Counted from the stretch's first letter, positions 7,628 to 16,395 are shown. The stretch is DNA of 64,000 bases from an uncultured Eubacteriales bacterium (GCA_902492005.1 CABUJV010000005.1:27486-91485); one strand, 5' to 3'. Notes: generated from the letters alone by a model not told the origin. Program-made: numbers and translations.

Positions 7628-10348
7628 TCACAGGTCGAAGGGGGGAGCCTCCCGGCTCTGGGGCATGGCGTCCCCCTCGAACTCCAGCTCGTCGGGCACC
7701 GGCTCGGAGACGGGCGGCAGGTCGGGGGCCTTGTCCACCATGCCCTGGCGGAACTGCATCTCCTGCCACTGCTCCTTGGTGATGAGGACCTGCCGGGGCT
7801 TGGAGCCCTCGAAGGGGCCCACCACGCCCTTCTCCTCCATCTGGTCCACCAGCCGGGCGGCCCGGGAATAGCCCAGCTTCAGCCGCCGCTGGAGCATGGA
7901 TACCGAGGCCATCCCGGTGTCCACCACCACCTCGATGGCGGCGGGGAGCAGCTCGTCGTACTCGTTCCCCACCTCTTCAGGGGCGGAGCCGCCCACGCCC
8001 TTGGCGCCCTTCTCCTTCTCGGCGGCGTGCTGCTCGATCTCGTGGAGCACCTCCTCGTCGTACTCGGCGGTGGACTGCTTTTTGATGAACTCCACCACGG
8101 CCGCCACCTCCTCGTCCGAGATGAGGCAGCCCTGGACCCGCTGGGGCTTGCCGGAGCCCAGGGGGAAGTAGAGCATGTCGCCCTTGCCCACCAGCTTCTC
8201 CGCGCCGGTGGTGTCTAGGATGATGCGGGACTCCAGCGAGGAGGCCACGGCAAAGGCGATGCGGCTGGGGATATTGGCCTTCATCAGGCCGGTGATCACG
8301 TCGGCGGAGGGCCGCTGGGTGGCGATGATGAGGTGCATCCCGGCGGCGCGGCCCATCTGGGCCACCCGGCAGATGGACTCCTCCACCTCCTTGGCGGCCA
8401 CCAGCATCAGGTCGGCCAGCTCGTCGATGACCACCACCACCTGGGGCATCTTGTCCATCCCCTCCGTCCGGACGGCGTGGGCGTTGTAGGAGGCCAGATC
8501 CCGGACCCCCACCTCGGAAAAGGCCCGGTAGCGCTTCATCATCTCGGTCACCGCCCACTGGAGGGCCCCGGCGGCCTTCTTGGGGTCGGTGACCACGGGG
8601 ATGAGCAGGTGGGGAATGCCGTTGTAGATGCCCAGCTCCACCATCTTGGGGTCCACCATGATGAGGCGGACCTCCTCGGGCGTGGCCTTGTAGAGCAGGG
8701 AGATAATGAGGGAGTTGGTGCACACCGACTTGCCGGATCCGGTGGTGCCGGCGATGAGCAGGTGGGGCAGCTTGGCGATGTTGCCCACGATGCAGCTTCC
8801 GCCGATGTCCTTGCCCACGGCGAAGGCCACCTTGGAGGGGTGGTCCCGGAACTCCTTGGAGTCGATAACCTCGTGGATGTGGACGGGGCTCACCAGCTTG
8901 TTGGGCACTTCGATGCCCACGGTGGAAATCTTATCCGGGATGGGGGCGATGCGCACGCCGGTAGCCCCCAGGGCCAGGGCGATGTCGTCGGCCAGATTGG
9001 TGATCTTGTTGAGCTTGACTCCCTGCTCCAGCTCCATTTCGTAGCGGGTCACCGAGGGGCCCCGCACCACATTGACCATGCGGGCCTCCACGCCGAAGGA
9101 CTGGATGGTGTCGGCCAGGCGGGCCTGGTTGGCCTGCAGCTCCTTGGCCGCCCCCACGCCCGCATCGCCGCCCCCCTCCAGCAGCAGGGAGACCGGCGGG
9201 TACTGATAGGCCGCCCGGCCCTCCTCCAGCTTCTTTTCCACCTCCTGGGCCACCTCGGCGGCGGCCTGGGCGGCGTCGGACTTTTTCACCTTCTCCACCG
9301 CCGGCTCCCGCTGGATCTCCGGCATGGGGGGCAGGTCGGAGACCGGGGCCGCCGCCGGGGCAGTGGCGACCGGGGCAAAAGGCGCCGGCTCCGGCGCGGG
9401 GGCGGACGCGTCGGGGACTTCCGGACAGACGGCCGGCTCCTCCGGGGCCGCCGGCACAGGGGGCGGCGTTTCCATGGGCCGTGCGCCGGTGAGGACCTGG
9501 TCCGGGGTGCGCACCGAGGGCCTGCGGTTGAACAGCCGCTCCTTCCGGGGGGCGAGGACCTCCTCCGGCTGGGGCCTGGGCGCCCCCGCCAGGGGCCCGT
9601 CGTCCACCGGGATGTCGATGGCGGCCCGCCGGGCGCCGGGCTGGTCCTGGGGGGCAGGCTCCGGCCGCTGGGTCCTGCGGGGGCGCGGCTGCGGCTCGGG
9701 GAGCTCCTCTTCCTCATATTCCGGGTGCGGGCGGCTGCGGACATAGTCCACCACATCCACGACCGTCAGGTTGAAGGCGGCCAGCAGCAGCAGGGCGGTG
9801 CCCACGATGAAAACCGCGCCGGCCCCGTATCTGCTGATGCCCGCAATGCACAGCTGGGCCAGCAGGCCGCTGACCGCGCCGCCGCTGGTCATGGCCACGC
9901 CGCTCTTCCACAGCTCCGGGAACATGGCCCAGCCCCAGACGGGGGCTTCGCCGGAGGCCAGGAACAGGTGGAGCAGGCAGCCGAAGAGCACCGGGGTCAG
10001 CAGGGCGCACCACACCCGCAGCCGGACCGGGCGGCCCCGGTGGAAGGCCAGGATGCCTCCGGCCACCGCCAGCATGACGGGCACGGCCCAGAAACCGTAG
10101 CCCAGCAGGCCCCGCAGCAGGCTGCAGCACAGGTCGATGAGCCAGGCGTCCACATGGAAGCAGCCTAGGGCGGTGAGGAAGGCCAGGAGGATGCACACCC
10201 CCGCCCCCACCTCCCGCCGGATGGGCTTGGGCGCCGGGGCGGCCTTCCGGCTCCCGCCGCTCCGGGATGCGGAAGCGCCGGCCCGCTTACCGGAGGAGGA
10301 CGGGGCCGTCCGCTTTCCTCCGGTGGATTTCTTTTGTGTCGATGCCAT
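7628..10348 (-). CDS. ftsK: DNA translocase FtsK/SpoIIIE
   Basis: A 906-aa septal DNA pump that clears chromosome from the division site and, in spore formers, may pump DNA into the forespore. Four N-terminal membrane segments (about 48-210) are followed by a Pro/Glu/Arg-rich linker (about 215-400) and the RecA-like motor with Walker A AGTTGSGKSV near 534, Walker B VVVIDELADLM and ATQRPSADVITG. A winged-helix gamma domain (LQRRLKLGYSRAARLVDQME) sits near 815 for KOPS/SRS-type recognition. The start is ATG 10348, after AAAGGATGG, 23 bp downstream of uppP. Confidence 0.95.
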   Translation of the reverse strand: MASTQKKSTGGKRTAPSSSGKRAGASASRSGGSRKAAPAPKPIRREVGAGVCILLAFLTALGCFHVDAWLIDLCCSLLRGLLGYGFWAVPVMLAVAGGILAFHRGRPVRLRVWCALLTPVLFGCLLHLFLASGEAPVWGWAMFPELWKSGVAMTSGGAVSGLLAQLCIAGISRYGAGAVFIVGTALLLLAAFNLTVVDVVDYVRSRPHPEYEEEELPEPQPRPRRTQRPEPAPQDQPGARRAAIDIPVDDGPLAGAPRPQPEEVLAPRKERLFNRRPSVRTPDQVLTGARPMETPPPVPAAPEEPAVCPEVPDASAPAPEPAPFAPVATAPAAAPVSDLPPMPEIQREPAVEKVKKSDAAQAAAEVAQEVEKKLEEGRAAYQYPPVSLLLEGGGDAGVGAAKELQANQARLADTIQSFGVEARMVNVVRGPSVTRYEMELEQGVKLNKITNLADDIALALGATGVRIAPIPDKISTVGIEVPNKLVSPVHIHEVIDSKEFRDHPSKVAFAVGKDIGGSCIVGNIAKLPHLLIAGTTGSGKSVCTNSLIISLLYKATPEEVRLIMVDPKMVELGIYNGIPHLLIPVVTDPKKAAGALQWAVTEMMKRYRAFSEVGVRDLASYNAHAVRTEGMDKMPQVVVVIDELADLMLVAAKEVEESICRVAQMGRAAGMHLIIATQRPSADVITGLMKANIPSRIAFAVASSLESRIILDTTGAEKLVGKGDMLYFPLGSGKPQRVQGCLISDEEVAAVVEFIKKQSTAEYDEEVLHEIEQHAAEKEKGAKGVGGSAPEEVGNEYDELLPAAIEVVVDTGMASVSMLQRRLKLGYSRAARLVDQMEEKGVVGPFEGSKPRQVLITKEQWQEMQFRQGMVDKAPDLPPVSEPVPDELEFEGDAMPQSREAPPFDL

Positions 10349-10371
10349 GTAGGTCCATCCTTTCAGGAGTC

Positions 10372-11211
10372 TTACTTCACCACGAAGCTGGCGATGAGGG
10401 AGCCCAGGCCCACCACCCAGCAATAGTAGGCGAAATTGCCGAACTTGCCCTTGTCGGCCAGCAGGTTCACCAGCCGGATGGCAAAATAGCCCACCACGCC
10501 GGAGACCACCATGCCCACCAGGTAGATGGGCAGCATCTCCAGGTCGACCCCCGCCTCCAGGGCGTCCTTCAGGCTGAGGATGTTTGCGCCCAGCACGGCG
10601 GGCAGGGACATGAGGAAGGAGAAGCGCACGGCGAAGGTGCGCTCAAAGCCCCGGAGCAGTCCGGCGGAGATGGTGATGCCCGACCGGGAGATGCCGGGCA
10701 GCGTGCCCACCGCCTGGGCGCAGCCCACCAGCAGGGCGTCCGCCACGGTGGCGTTCCGGGCATTTTTGCGGCCTCTGGCCATCCGGTCGGAGAAAAAAAG
10801 GATGAAGCCGGTGGCCAGCAGGGCAATGGAGACAAAGGTCACGTTGTTCATGGCGTCCTCCACCAGACCCTTCACCGGCAGAATGGCGAACAGCGGCAGC
10901 GTGGCCACGATGATCATCATCACCAGCCGCCGGGTGGGGGGCGGCGGAGCGTCCCCGCCCCGCCGGACAGCCAGATCCCGGACGCCCAGGAAGAACTCCC
11001 GGATCATATCGATGACATCCCGCCAGTAATAGACGCACACAGAGACCAGCGTGCCGAGATGGAGAAGCACCGTGAAAAACATCTGGGTCTCCTCGTAGTT
11101 CTCTACGCCGAAAAAGTGCTGAAACAGGGCCAGGTGTCCGGAACTGGAGATGGGCAGGAACTCCGCGATCCCCTGCAGCACCCCCATCAGGACGGAAAAG
11201 AGATAGGTCAA
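10372..11211 (-). CDS. uppP: Undecaprenyl-diphosphatase
   Basis: A 279-aa BacA/UppP membrane phosphatase that recycles undecaprenyl diphosphate to the monophosphate lipid carrier for peptidoglycan synthesis and confers basal bacitracin tolerance. The two catalytic motifs are present: GVLQGIAEFLPISSSGHL at the N-terminus and GTLPGISRSG in the second half, with about eight membrane helices. Translation appears to start at TTG 11211, seven bases after a perfect AGGAGG; no better ATG exists upstream. It precedes ftsK in one transcript. Confidence 0.94.
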   Translation of the reverse strand: MTYLFSVLMGVLQGIAEFLPISSSGHLALFQHFFGVENYEETQMFFTVLLHLGTLVSVCVYYWRDVIDMIREFFLGVRDLAVRRGGDAPPPPTRRLVMMIIVATLPLFAILPVKGLVEDAMNNVTFVSIALLATGFILFFSDRMARGRKNARNATVADALLVGCAQAVGTLPGISRSGITISAGLLRGFERTFAVRFSFLMSLPAVLGANILSLKDALEAGVDLEMLPIYLVGMVVSGVVGYFAIRLVNLLADKGKFGNFAYYCWVVGLGSLIASFVVK

Positions 11212-11286
11212 GAAAAGCCCTCCTATACGCAGAAAGATATAAATATTATATTAACACAAGCCGCATGATATTTCCATTGTTTTATG

Positions 11287-11320
11287 TAAAACGAAGCGGC
11301 GGGGTCTCCCCCGCCGCTTC
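11287..11320 (-). terminator. Intrinsic terminator of tepA
   Basis: On the minus strand a 12-bp GC stem (11293-11304 with 11309-11320), 4-base loop, then GTTTT. It lies 3 bp after the tepA stop codon. Confidence 0.82.
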
Positions 11321-11322
11321 CG

Positions 11323-12045
11323 CTATTGGTTCTTTTCCCGCCTGCGCTCCTCCATCATGCCGTGCAGGCACTCCAGCGCATCCGCCAGCCCCCCGATGTG
11401 GTCGATGAGGCCGATCTTCACCGCCTCCTCCCCATAGATGACGCTGCCTACGTCGGCGGCCAGCTCCCCCGTCTGGAGCATGAGCTTGGTAAAGGTCTCC
11501 CGGGCGACGCGGCTGTTGCGGGTGACAAAGGAGGTGATGCGGTCCTGGATGCGGGTAAAATAGTTGAAGGTCTGCGACACACCGATCACCGTGCCGGACA
11601 GCCGCACCGGATGGATGGTCATGGCGGCGGACGGGGCGATGAAGGAGGTCTTGGCCGATACCGCCAGGGGCACGCCGATGGAGTGCCCGCCCCCCAGCAC
11701 CAGGGAGACGGTGGGCTTGGACATGCTGGAGATGAGCTCGGCGATGCCCAGTCCCGCCTCGATGTCGCCCCCCACGGTGTTGAGCAGCACCAGCAGGCCG
11801 TCCACGTCGTCGCTCTCCTCCACCGCCGCCAGCAGGGGCATAACGTGCTCGTATTTGGTGGATTTGCTGGTGGGGGGCAGGATCTGGTGCCCCTCGATCT
11901 GCCCTACGATGGTCAGGGTGTGGATGGTCCCCTTTTCGGTCTTGATGGTGGCCGAGCCCATGTCCACGATCTGCTGCTGCCGCTCCGACGGATTGCTGTT
12001 GTCCTCGTTGCCGGTCTCCAAAGTCTCCTGCTTCTCCTCTGCCAT
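11323..12045 (-). CDS. tepA: ClpP-like serine protease of the TepA/YmfB type
   Basis: A 240-aa ClpP/crotonase-fold protein of the TepA group, linked in Bacillus to processing of secreted or membrane protein remnants. The family core is visible: LLVLLNTVGGDIEAGLGIAELI (oxyanion region), SLVLGGGHSIGVPLAVSA (Ser nucleophile in GHSIG) and MTIHPVRLSGTVIG (His). The first 35 residues are polar and probably disordered. The start is ATG 12045, after GGGAGG; the frame is open upstream but unsupported. The gene just upstream on the same strand is a phage-like remnant. Confidence 0.85.
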   Translation of the reverse strand: MAEEKQETLETGNEDNSNPSERQQQIVDMGSATIKTEKGTIHTLTIVGQIEGHQILPPTSKSTKYEHVMPLLAAVEESDDVDGLLVLLNTVGGDIEAGLGIAELISSMSKPTVSLVLGGGHSIGVPLAVSAKTSFIAPSAAMTIHPVRLSGTVIGVSQTFNYFTRIQDRITSFVTRNSRVARETFTKLMLQTGELAADVGSVIYGEEAVKIGLIDHIGGLADALECLHGMMEERRREKNQ

Positions 12046-12073
12046 ATGAAACTGCCTCCCATGTTGCTTTGGG

Positions 12074-12244
12074 TTAGCATGTGCAGAAATCCCCCGGCCC
12101 ATTCTTAAACTTCCGGCAAAGCAGCCGCCCCAGCGTCTCCTCCATGTCCTTGCTGAACGCCTTCGTCTTTTTTCCGATTCCGTCCAGAGGGGACGACACC
12201 TTGTCGATCAGGGACATATAGATATTGATGCCGTCATTCGGCAT
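12074..12244 (-). pseudogene. Probable remnant of a phage tail tape-measure protein N-terminus
   Basis: A 56-codon frame with an excellent ribosome site (GGAGGTGATCC, then ATG). The first 36 residues (SLIDKVSSPLDGIG, KKTKAFSKDMEETL) resemble the N-terminus of phage tail tape-measure proteins, which usually exceed 500 residues. After MEETL the frame enters a sequence copied from the lytR terminator region (see the direct repeat) and stops, so the protein is severely truncated. The match is by pattern recognition only. Base composition is less GC-rich than the neighbours, consistent with a transferred scar. Confidence 0.45.
12092..12130. repeat. Imperfect 39-bp direct repeat, copy 1
   Basis: Matches 12625-12663 at 35 of 39 positions, including 20 identical bases at the right end (TTCCGGCAAAGCAGCCGCCC). 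It forms the 3' end of the tape-measure-like frame. Confidence 0.75.
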
Positions 12245-12258
12245 AGGATCACCTCCAG

Positions 12259-12286
12259 TTGACTTCTGTGGGAAACTTGATATAAT
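12259..12286 (+). promoter_or_regulatory. Strong promoter of the small membrane protein gene
   Basis: TTGACT (12259-12264), 16-bp spacer, perfect TATAAT (12281-12286), giving a leader of about 13 bases before the ATG at 12306. Confidence 0.75.
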
Positions 12287-12305
12287 TGCATCGGAGGGAT
12301 ACGAT

Positions 12306-12509
12306 ATGAAACGATTTCTAGTGGATTTCCGGGTTATGAGTCATGAGTTTCTTCTAGTCATTTGGATCACAGTAATCACTTCCCTGGGAGGTGCAATTAT
12401 TTTCTCTTGTTTCGGCGACATGGCCCCTTATGATGGACTCATGTGGCTTGCCACCCTAGTTTCCCTCGCCTGGGCCATCTGGGCCAGCTTCCCACCCAAA
12501 GAAGAATAG
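12306..12509 (+). CDS. Hypothetical small membrane protein
   Basis: A 67-aa protein with two predicted membrane helices (about residues 12-33, FLLVIWITVITSLGGAIIF, and 43-60, LMWLATLVSLAWAIWA) and a short charged tail PPKEE. No family recognised. It has its own strong promoter, a GGAGGG site 7 bases before the ATG and its own terminator, so it is a complete transcription unit. Its composition is clearly more AT-rich than the surrounding genes and it lies between the two copies of the 39-bp repeat, suggesting acquisition by transfer. Confidence 0.7.
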   Translation: MKRFLVDFRVMSHEFLLVIWITVITSLGGAIIFSCFGDMAPYDGLMWLATLVSLAWAIWASFPPKEE

Positions 12510-12513
12510 CTCC

Positions 12514-12539
12514 GCCGCCCCTCTCCGGGGCGGCTTTTT
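12514..12539 (+). terminator. Intrinsic terminator of the small membrane protein gene
   Basis: GCCGCCCC, 5-base loop, GGGGCGGC, then TTTTT. Confidence 0.88.
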
Positions 12540-12624
12540 CATGTCCGGGGCCGCAGGTATGGGCAGCCCTGCGGCGGGCCGTGCTCTGCCTCATAGGACG
12601 CCAGCGCCAGAACCAGGTCCCGCT

Positions 12625-12663
12625 CCCCGGCTCATTCTCACTCTTCCGGCAAAGCAGCCGCCC
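12625..12663. repeat. Imperfect 39-bp direct repeat, copy 2
   Basis: Partner of 12092-12130, offset 533 bp. Its right end is the distal arm of the lytR terminator, so this is probably the original locus and copy 1 the derivative. The stretch 12540-12624 holds no other feature I can identify. Confidence 0.75.
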
Positions 12664-12683
12664 GGAGCTCCGGGCGGCTGCTT
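12649..12683 (-). terminator. Terminator of the lytR-family gene
   Basis: A perfect 16-bp palindromic stem (12652-12667 with 12668-12683) whose minus-strand end reads GCTTT. It lies 9 bp past the stop codon. Confidence 0.7.
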
Positions 12684-12692
12684 CATTCTGCT

Positions 12693-14120
12693 CTACGCAA
12701 TGGGGACGCCCTCAGGCAATGGCCGGGACTCTGCCGGAAGGGTCTGGGCCGCCGGGGCCCCGGCCGGCGCCGGCTCCACGGGCAGCGTGACGCCGGGGGG
12801 CGTCTCCTCAGGGGCCGGCGTCTCGGGCGGAGCCGTCTCCTCCGGCATCTCCGGCCCGCCGCTTTCCTCCGGCGGCGTCTCCTCCGGCGCCGGGGGCTCG
12901 GTCTCCTCCGGGTGCGGGTTCTGCGCCGCCTGATATTCCAGCCACAGGGCGTTGTGCCTGGTGTCAGCCAGCCGCCCGGTGGAGGAGGCGATGGTGCCGT
13001 CGGTCCGGATGGACATGACGTCCAGGCTGTCCCTGGTCAGGTCGGCGTTATAGGGGTTGAGGTATTGGTTGACCAGCTTGAGCAGTTCGTCCGCCCTGGG
13101 GGTCACATAGTCCTGCATCCCCCGGATGGTGCGGCTCCACGCCATCCCGCCCTGGTAGGGCATGGTGAGGAAGGTCACATCCTCCATGGACAGCCCGCCC
13201 AGCACGGCGTTCTGGGCCAGGTAGGCCACGCTGTTCAGCGGCAGGTCGGTCTCCACATTCTCCAGAAAAATGCGGCCCAGCCGGAGAATGGTGGGCAGGT
13301 CCCGCACCTTCTCCAGGCACTGCTGCAGGGTGGCCTTCAAAAAGTCCTGCTGGATCTGGATGCGGCGGACGTCGCCGCCCTCGGCGTCGTAGTTCACCAC
13401 ATGGCCGTTGACCAGCTTGTTGTTCTTGCGCCAGCGGAGAAGCTGCATGGCCTTGTCGCCGTCCAGCCTCTGCTCCCCCTTGTCCACGTGAATGTGCAGG
13501 TCCTGGGTGGGGTCGTCGTAACTCATGTCCAGCGGCACGTCGAAGGTCACGCCGCCGACGGCGTCCACCAGTTCGCCCACGGCCTTCCATTCCACCACCA
13601 CGTGGAAGTCGGGGACGAAGCCCACCAGCTGCCCCACCTCCTGCTTGAGGGCCTCGATGCCGTCGCTGCCGCCGCCGTAGACGTTGTAGACCGAATTGAT
13701 CTTTTTGATGTCCCAGGACACATTGACCATGGTGTCCCGCAGCAGGCTCATGGCGGCCAGCTCCTGGTTGGCCAGATCGTAGGCCGCCAGCAGGATGGTG
13801 TCGGTGTTTCCGCCGCCGCCGGTGTCCCGCCCCACGATCAGGAAGGTGTAAAAGTCGTCCTTCCGTCCCCCCTCGGGGATATAGGGCATCCACAGGTCCT
13901 CATCGTCCGCCCCGTCGGTCTCGGTGGGCGCATCCGGCTGGGCGGTGGGCTTGGGCGCCACGCTGGGCTTGACCACCACCAGGTTCCAGACGGCCGCGGC
14001 CGCCACGGCGGCGACAGCCAGGGCCGCCAGTACGATCAGCAGGATGCGCAGGGCCCTGTCCCGCCGGGACAGCGGCTTTTCGGGGGACCGCTCCTGCTTT
14101 TTGTCCTCCTTTGGGTCCAT
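12693..14120 (-). CDS. LytR-CpsA-Psr family wall-polymer ligase
   Basis: A 475-aa LCP protein, expected to attach anionic glycopolymers to peptidoglycan outside the membrane. A basic N-terminus and one membrane anchor (about residues 22-47) precede the LCP domain with FLIVGRDTGGGGNTDTILLA, AAMSLLRDTMVNV, KINSVYNVYGG and LRWRKNN. The last 75 residues are a Pro/Glu-rich low-complexity tail of the kind that spans the wall. ATG 14120 is chosen because AAAGGAGGG precedes it; an upstream ATG at 14153 lacks a site. It is monocistronic between two terminators. Confidence 0.88.
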   Translation of the reverse strand: MDPKEDKKQERSPEKPLSRRDRALRILLIVLAALAVAAVAAAAVWNLVVVKPSVAPKPTAQPDAPTETDGADDEDLWMPYIPEGGRKDDFYTFLIVGRDTGGGGNTDTILLAAYDLANQELAAMSLLRDTMVNVSWDIKKINSVYNVYGGGSDGIEALKQEVGQLVGFVPDFHVVVEWKAVGELVDAVGGVTFDVPLDMSYDDPTQDLHIHVDKGEQRLDGDKAMQLLRWRKNNKLVNGHVVNYDAEGGDVRRIQIQQDFLKATLQQCLEKVRDLPTILRLGRIFLENVETDLPLNSVAYLAQNAVLGGLSMEDVTFLTMPYQGGMAWSRTIRGMQDYVTPRADELLKLVNQYLNPYNADLTRDSLDVMSIRTDGTIASSTGRLADTRHNALWLEYQAAQNPHPEETEPPAPEETPPEESGGPEMPEETAPPETPAPEETPPGVTLPVEPAPAGAPAAQTLPAESRPLPEGVPIA

Positions 14121-14211
14121 GCAGACCCTCCTTTCGCCGGGTAATGTTTTCATAGACGTTCCAAGGGTATCAAATGTTTCCCCGGAAAACTACAAATATT
14201 TTGTAAACAGT

Positions 14212-14246
14212 GAAAAAGCGGGGAGCGGCCTTCGCCGCTCCCCGCT
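14212..14246 (-). terminator. Terminator of the nine-gene prfA operon
   Basis: Minus-strand stem AGCGGGGAGCGGC, loop GAAG, matching arm, then TTTTT. It follows the M18 aminopeptidase gene by 13 bp. Confidence 0.92.
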
Positions 14247-14259
14247 GGGGCCGTCCCAT

Positions 14260-15672
14260 TTACTTCGCCTCGTAGACCGCCTTCATGCCCTTATAGGTCA
14301 TGTAGCAGTCCAGCTTGGACACCGTCTCGAAGGGGGCGTGCATACTGAGCACCGGCACGCCGGCGTCCAGGGTGTCGATGTCCCGCTCGGCCATATAGCA
14401 GGCCACGGTGCCGCCGCCGCCGGCGTCCACCTTGCCCAGCTCGGCCATCTGCCACATCACGCCGCAGCCGTCCAGCACCCGTCTGGCATAGGCCACCACC
14501 TCGGCGGAGGCGTCGGACGCGCCGGACTTGCCCCGGGCGCCGGTGTACTTGCACAGGCCCATGCCGTAGTTGATGCGGGCGCTGTTGCGCTTTTCATAGA
14601 CCTCGGGGAAGTTGGGGTCAAAGGCGGCGGTCACGTCGGCGGACAGGCAGAAGGACTTCTCATAGCAGGTCTTGAGCATCACTCGCTGGCTGTCGCACAG
14701 GTCGGACATAAAGGTGTCAAAGGCGGCGGACTTCATGCCGGACACGCCCTCGGAGCCGATTTCCTCCTTGTCGGCCAGCATGCACACGGCGGTCCTGTGG
14801 GGGGCGCCCGTCAGGTCCAGCAGGGCGGCCAGGGAGGCGTAGGCGCACACCCGGTCGTCGTGGCCGTAGGCCCCGATGAGGGAGCGGTCAAAGCCGATGT
14901 CACAGGCGTGGAAGGCCGGCACGGCGCACAGCTCGGCGGAGATAAAATCGGCCTCCATGATGCCGTACTTCTGATTGAGGAGGTCCAGGATGGCCAGCTT
15001 TACCCGCTCGGCGCCCTCGTCGTCCTTGAAGGGACGGCTGCCCACCAGGAGGTTGAGGCTCTCGCCGGGAATGGCCTCGCCCAGGGGCTTTTTGGACTGC
15101 TCCGCTCCCAGATGGGGCAGCAGGTCGTCGATGGTGAACAGGGGGTCCCCCGCCCCGGCGCCGATGGCCACCTTGACGCTGGAGCCGTCCTTCAGAGCGA
15201 TGACGCCGTGGAGCTCCAGGGGGATGGTCACCCACTGGTACTTGCGGATGCCGCCGTAGTAGTGGGTCTTGAGGAAGGCCAGCTCGGCGTCCTCGTACAG
15301 AGGGTTCTGCTTCAGGTCCAGACGGGGGGAGTCGATGTGGGCGGCGCCGATGTTGACGCCCTCGGCCAAGGAGGCGGTCCCTACCACGGCCAGCATGATC
15401 GCCTTGCCCCGGTTGACCCGGTAGAGCTTGTCGCCGGGCTTGATCTCCATGCCGCGGGCAAGGGCCTTGAAGCCCCTGCTCTCGGCCAGGGCCACCACCG
15501 TGTCCACCACCTCGCGTTCGGTCTTGCCGTTGTCCAGAAACTTCTTGTAGTCGTCGCAGTAGCCCTTCATGGCGGCCTCATCGGCCGGGGTCAGACGGTC
15601 ATAGCCGTTCTTGGGGCTGCAGCACAGGGCTTCCCGGCGCAGCTCGCCGGGGGTCTTTTTCTTTTCTTCCAT
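14260..15672 (-). CDS. M18-family aminopeptidase
   Basis: A 470-aa zinc aminopeptidase of family M18, related to aspartyl and lysosome-type aminopeptidases, releasing N-terminal residues from peptides in the cytosol. Family marks include GAAHIDSPRLDLKQNPLYED (metal His/Asp), the LADKEEIGSEGVSGM catalytic Glu segment and a C-terminal PVLSMHAPFETVSKLD (last metal His). Length is typical. The ATG at 15672 follows GGAGG by 8 bases; the ATG at 15693 has no site. It is the last gene of the operon and starts 17 bp after coaE. Confidence 0.9.
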   Translation of the reverse strand: MEEKKKTPGELRREALCCSPKNGYDRLTPADEAAMKGYCDDYKKFLDNGKTEREVVDTVVALAESRGFKALARGMEIKPGDKLYRVNRGKAIMLAVVGTASLAEGVNIGAAHIDSPRLDLKQNPLYEDAELAFLKTHYYGGIRKYQWVTIPLELHGVIALKDGSSVKVAIGAGAGDPLFTIDDLLPHLGAEQSKKPLGEAIPGESLNLLVGSRPFKDDEGAERVKLAILDLLNQKYGIMEADFISAELCAVPAFHACDIGFDRSLIGAYGHDDRVCAYASLAALLDLTGAPHRTAVCMLADKEEIGSEGVSGMKSAAFDTFMSDLCDSQRVMLKTCYEKSFCLSADVTAAFDPNFPEVYEKRNSARINYGMGLCKYTGARGKSGASDASAEVVAYARRVLDGCGVMWQMAELGKVDAGGGGTVACYMAERDIDTLDAGVPVLSMHAPFETVSKLDCYMTYKGMKAVYEAK

Positions 15673-15689
15673 GGGTTGAACCTCCAATT

Positions 15690-16286
15690 TCATTCTAATA
15701 TGGTGAGAAAAAGGGCCAGCGCCCGGGCCCCGAAGGTCTCGGGCGTGTCGTCCTCGTTATTTTCCAATACATAGTCGCAGCGCTCCCGGAAGAAGGACTC
15801 CGGCTTCTGGGCGCTCACCCGCTTGCGGGCGTAATCCTCCGGGATGCCCTCCCGGGCCATGATGCGCCGCACCCGCAGCTCCGCCGGGGCCACCACCGCC
15901 ACGGTGGCGTCGCACTTGGCCCCGAAGCCGCTCTCCAGCAGGGCGATGGCGTCGATGGCCGCCGCCGGGCGGTCCTCCCGCTCCGCCTCCCGCAGCCTGC
16001 GGTCCAGCTCCGCCTCCATAAAACGGTGGGTAATGCTGTTCAGATCCGCCAAAGCCGCCGGGTCGGTGAACACCACGCCGCCCAGCTTCTTGCGGTCTAT
16101 TTTACCCGTTTCATCGCAGATATCCCCAAACCGGCCGGTCAGGGCCTCCCGCAGCGCACGGCTCTGCTCCAGCAGGTCGTGATACACCGCGTCGGCATCC
16201 AGGATGCAGGCTCCCAGGCTGGTAAGCACATTGAGCGCCGTGGTCTTGCCCGCCCCGGTGGGGCCGGTGATGCCGAGAATTTTCAT
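15690..16286 (-). CDS. coaE: Dephospho-CoA kinase
   Basis: A 198-aa kinase performing the last step of coenzyme A synthesis, phosphorylation of the 3'-hydroxyl of dephospho-CoA. The P-loop is GPTGAGKT (residues 8-15), followed by ILDADAVYHDLLE, the IDAIALLESGF lid region and ARKRVSAQ. ATG 16286 follows GGAGGAG and overlaps the stop of a 29-aa ORF (ATGA), which suggests translational coupling. Confidence 0.95.
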   Translation of the reverse strand: MKILGITGPTGAGKTTALNVLTSLGACILDADAVYHDLLEQSRALREALTGRFGDICDETGKIDRKKLGGVVFTDPAALADLNSITHRFMEAELDRRLREAEREDRPAAAIDAIALLESGFGAKCDATVAVVAPAELRVRRIMAREGIPEDYARKRVSAQKPESFFRERCDYVLENNEDDTPETFGARALALFLTILE

Positions 16287-16372
16287 ACAGACTCCTCCGT
16301 TTGTCCGGCGGGCACCCGCAGCCGGAGCCGCAGGCGGGCTGCCAGGACCGGCCCTGTGGCCAGGATCTGCAT
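16283..16372 (-). CDS. Hypothetical 29-aa ORF coupled to coaE
   Basis: A short ORF with a strong ribosome site (GGAGGGACC, about 5 bases before the ATG) ending in an ATGA overlap with the coaE start. The peptide is Leu/Arg-rich (ARLRLRLRVPAG) with no recognised domain. It fills the gap between the ProX gene and coaE. It may be a leader that loads ribosomes onto coaE rather than a functional protein; whether it is conserved cannot be judged from one sequence. Confidence 0.4.
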   Translation of the reverse strand: MQILATGPVLAARLRLRLRVPAGQTEESV

Positions 16373-16395
16373 GCAGGTCCCTCCTCTCTCCTTTG

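Noticed and set aside
8333..10168. A 611-codon plus-strand frame opposite ftsK
   Set aside because: Shadow of ftsK, low-complexity, no ribosome site.
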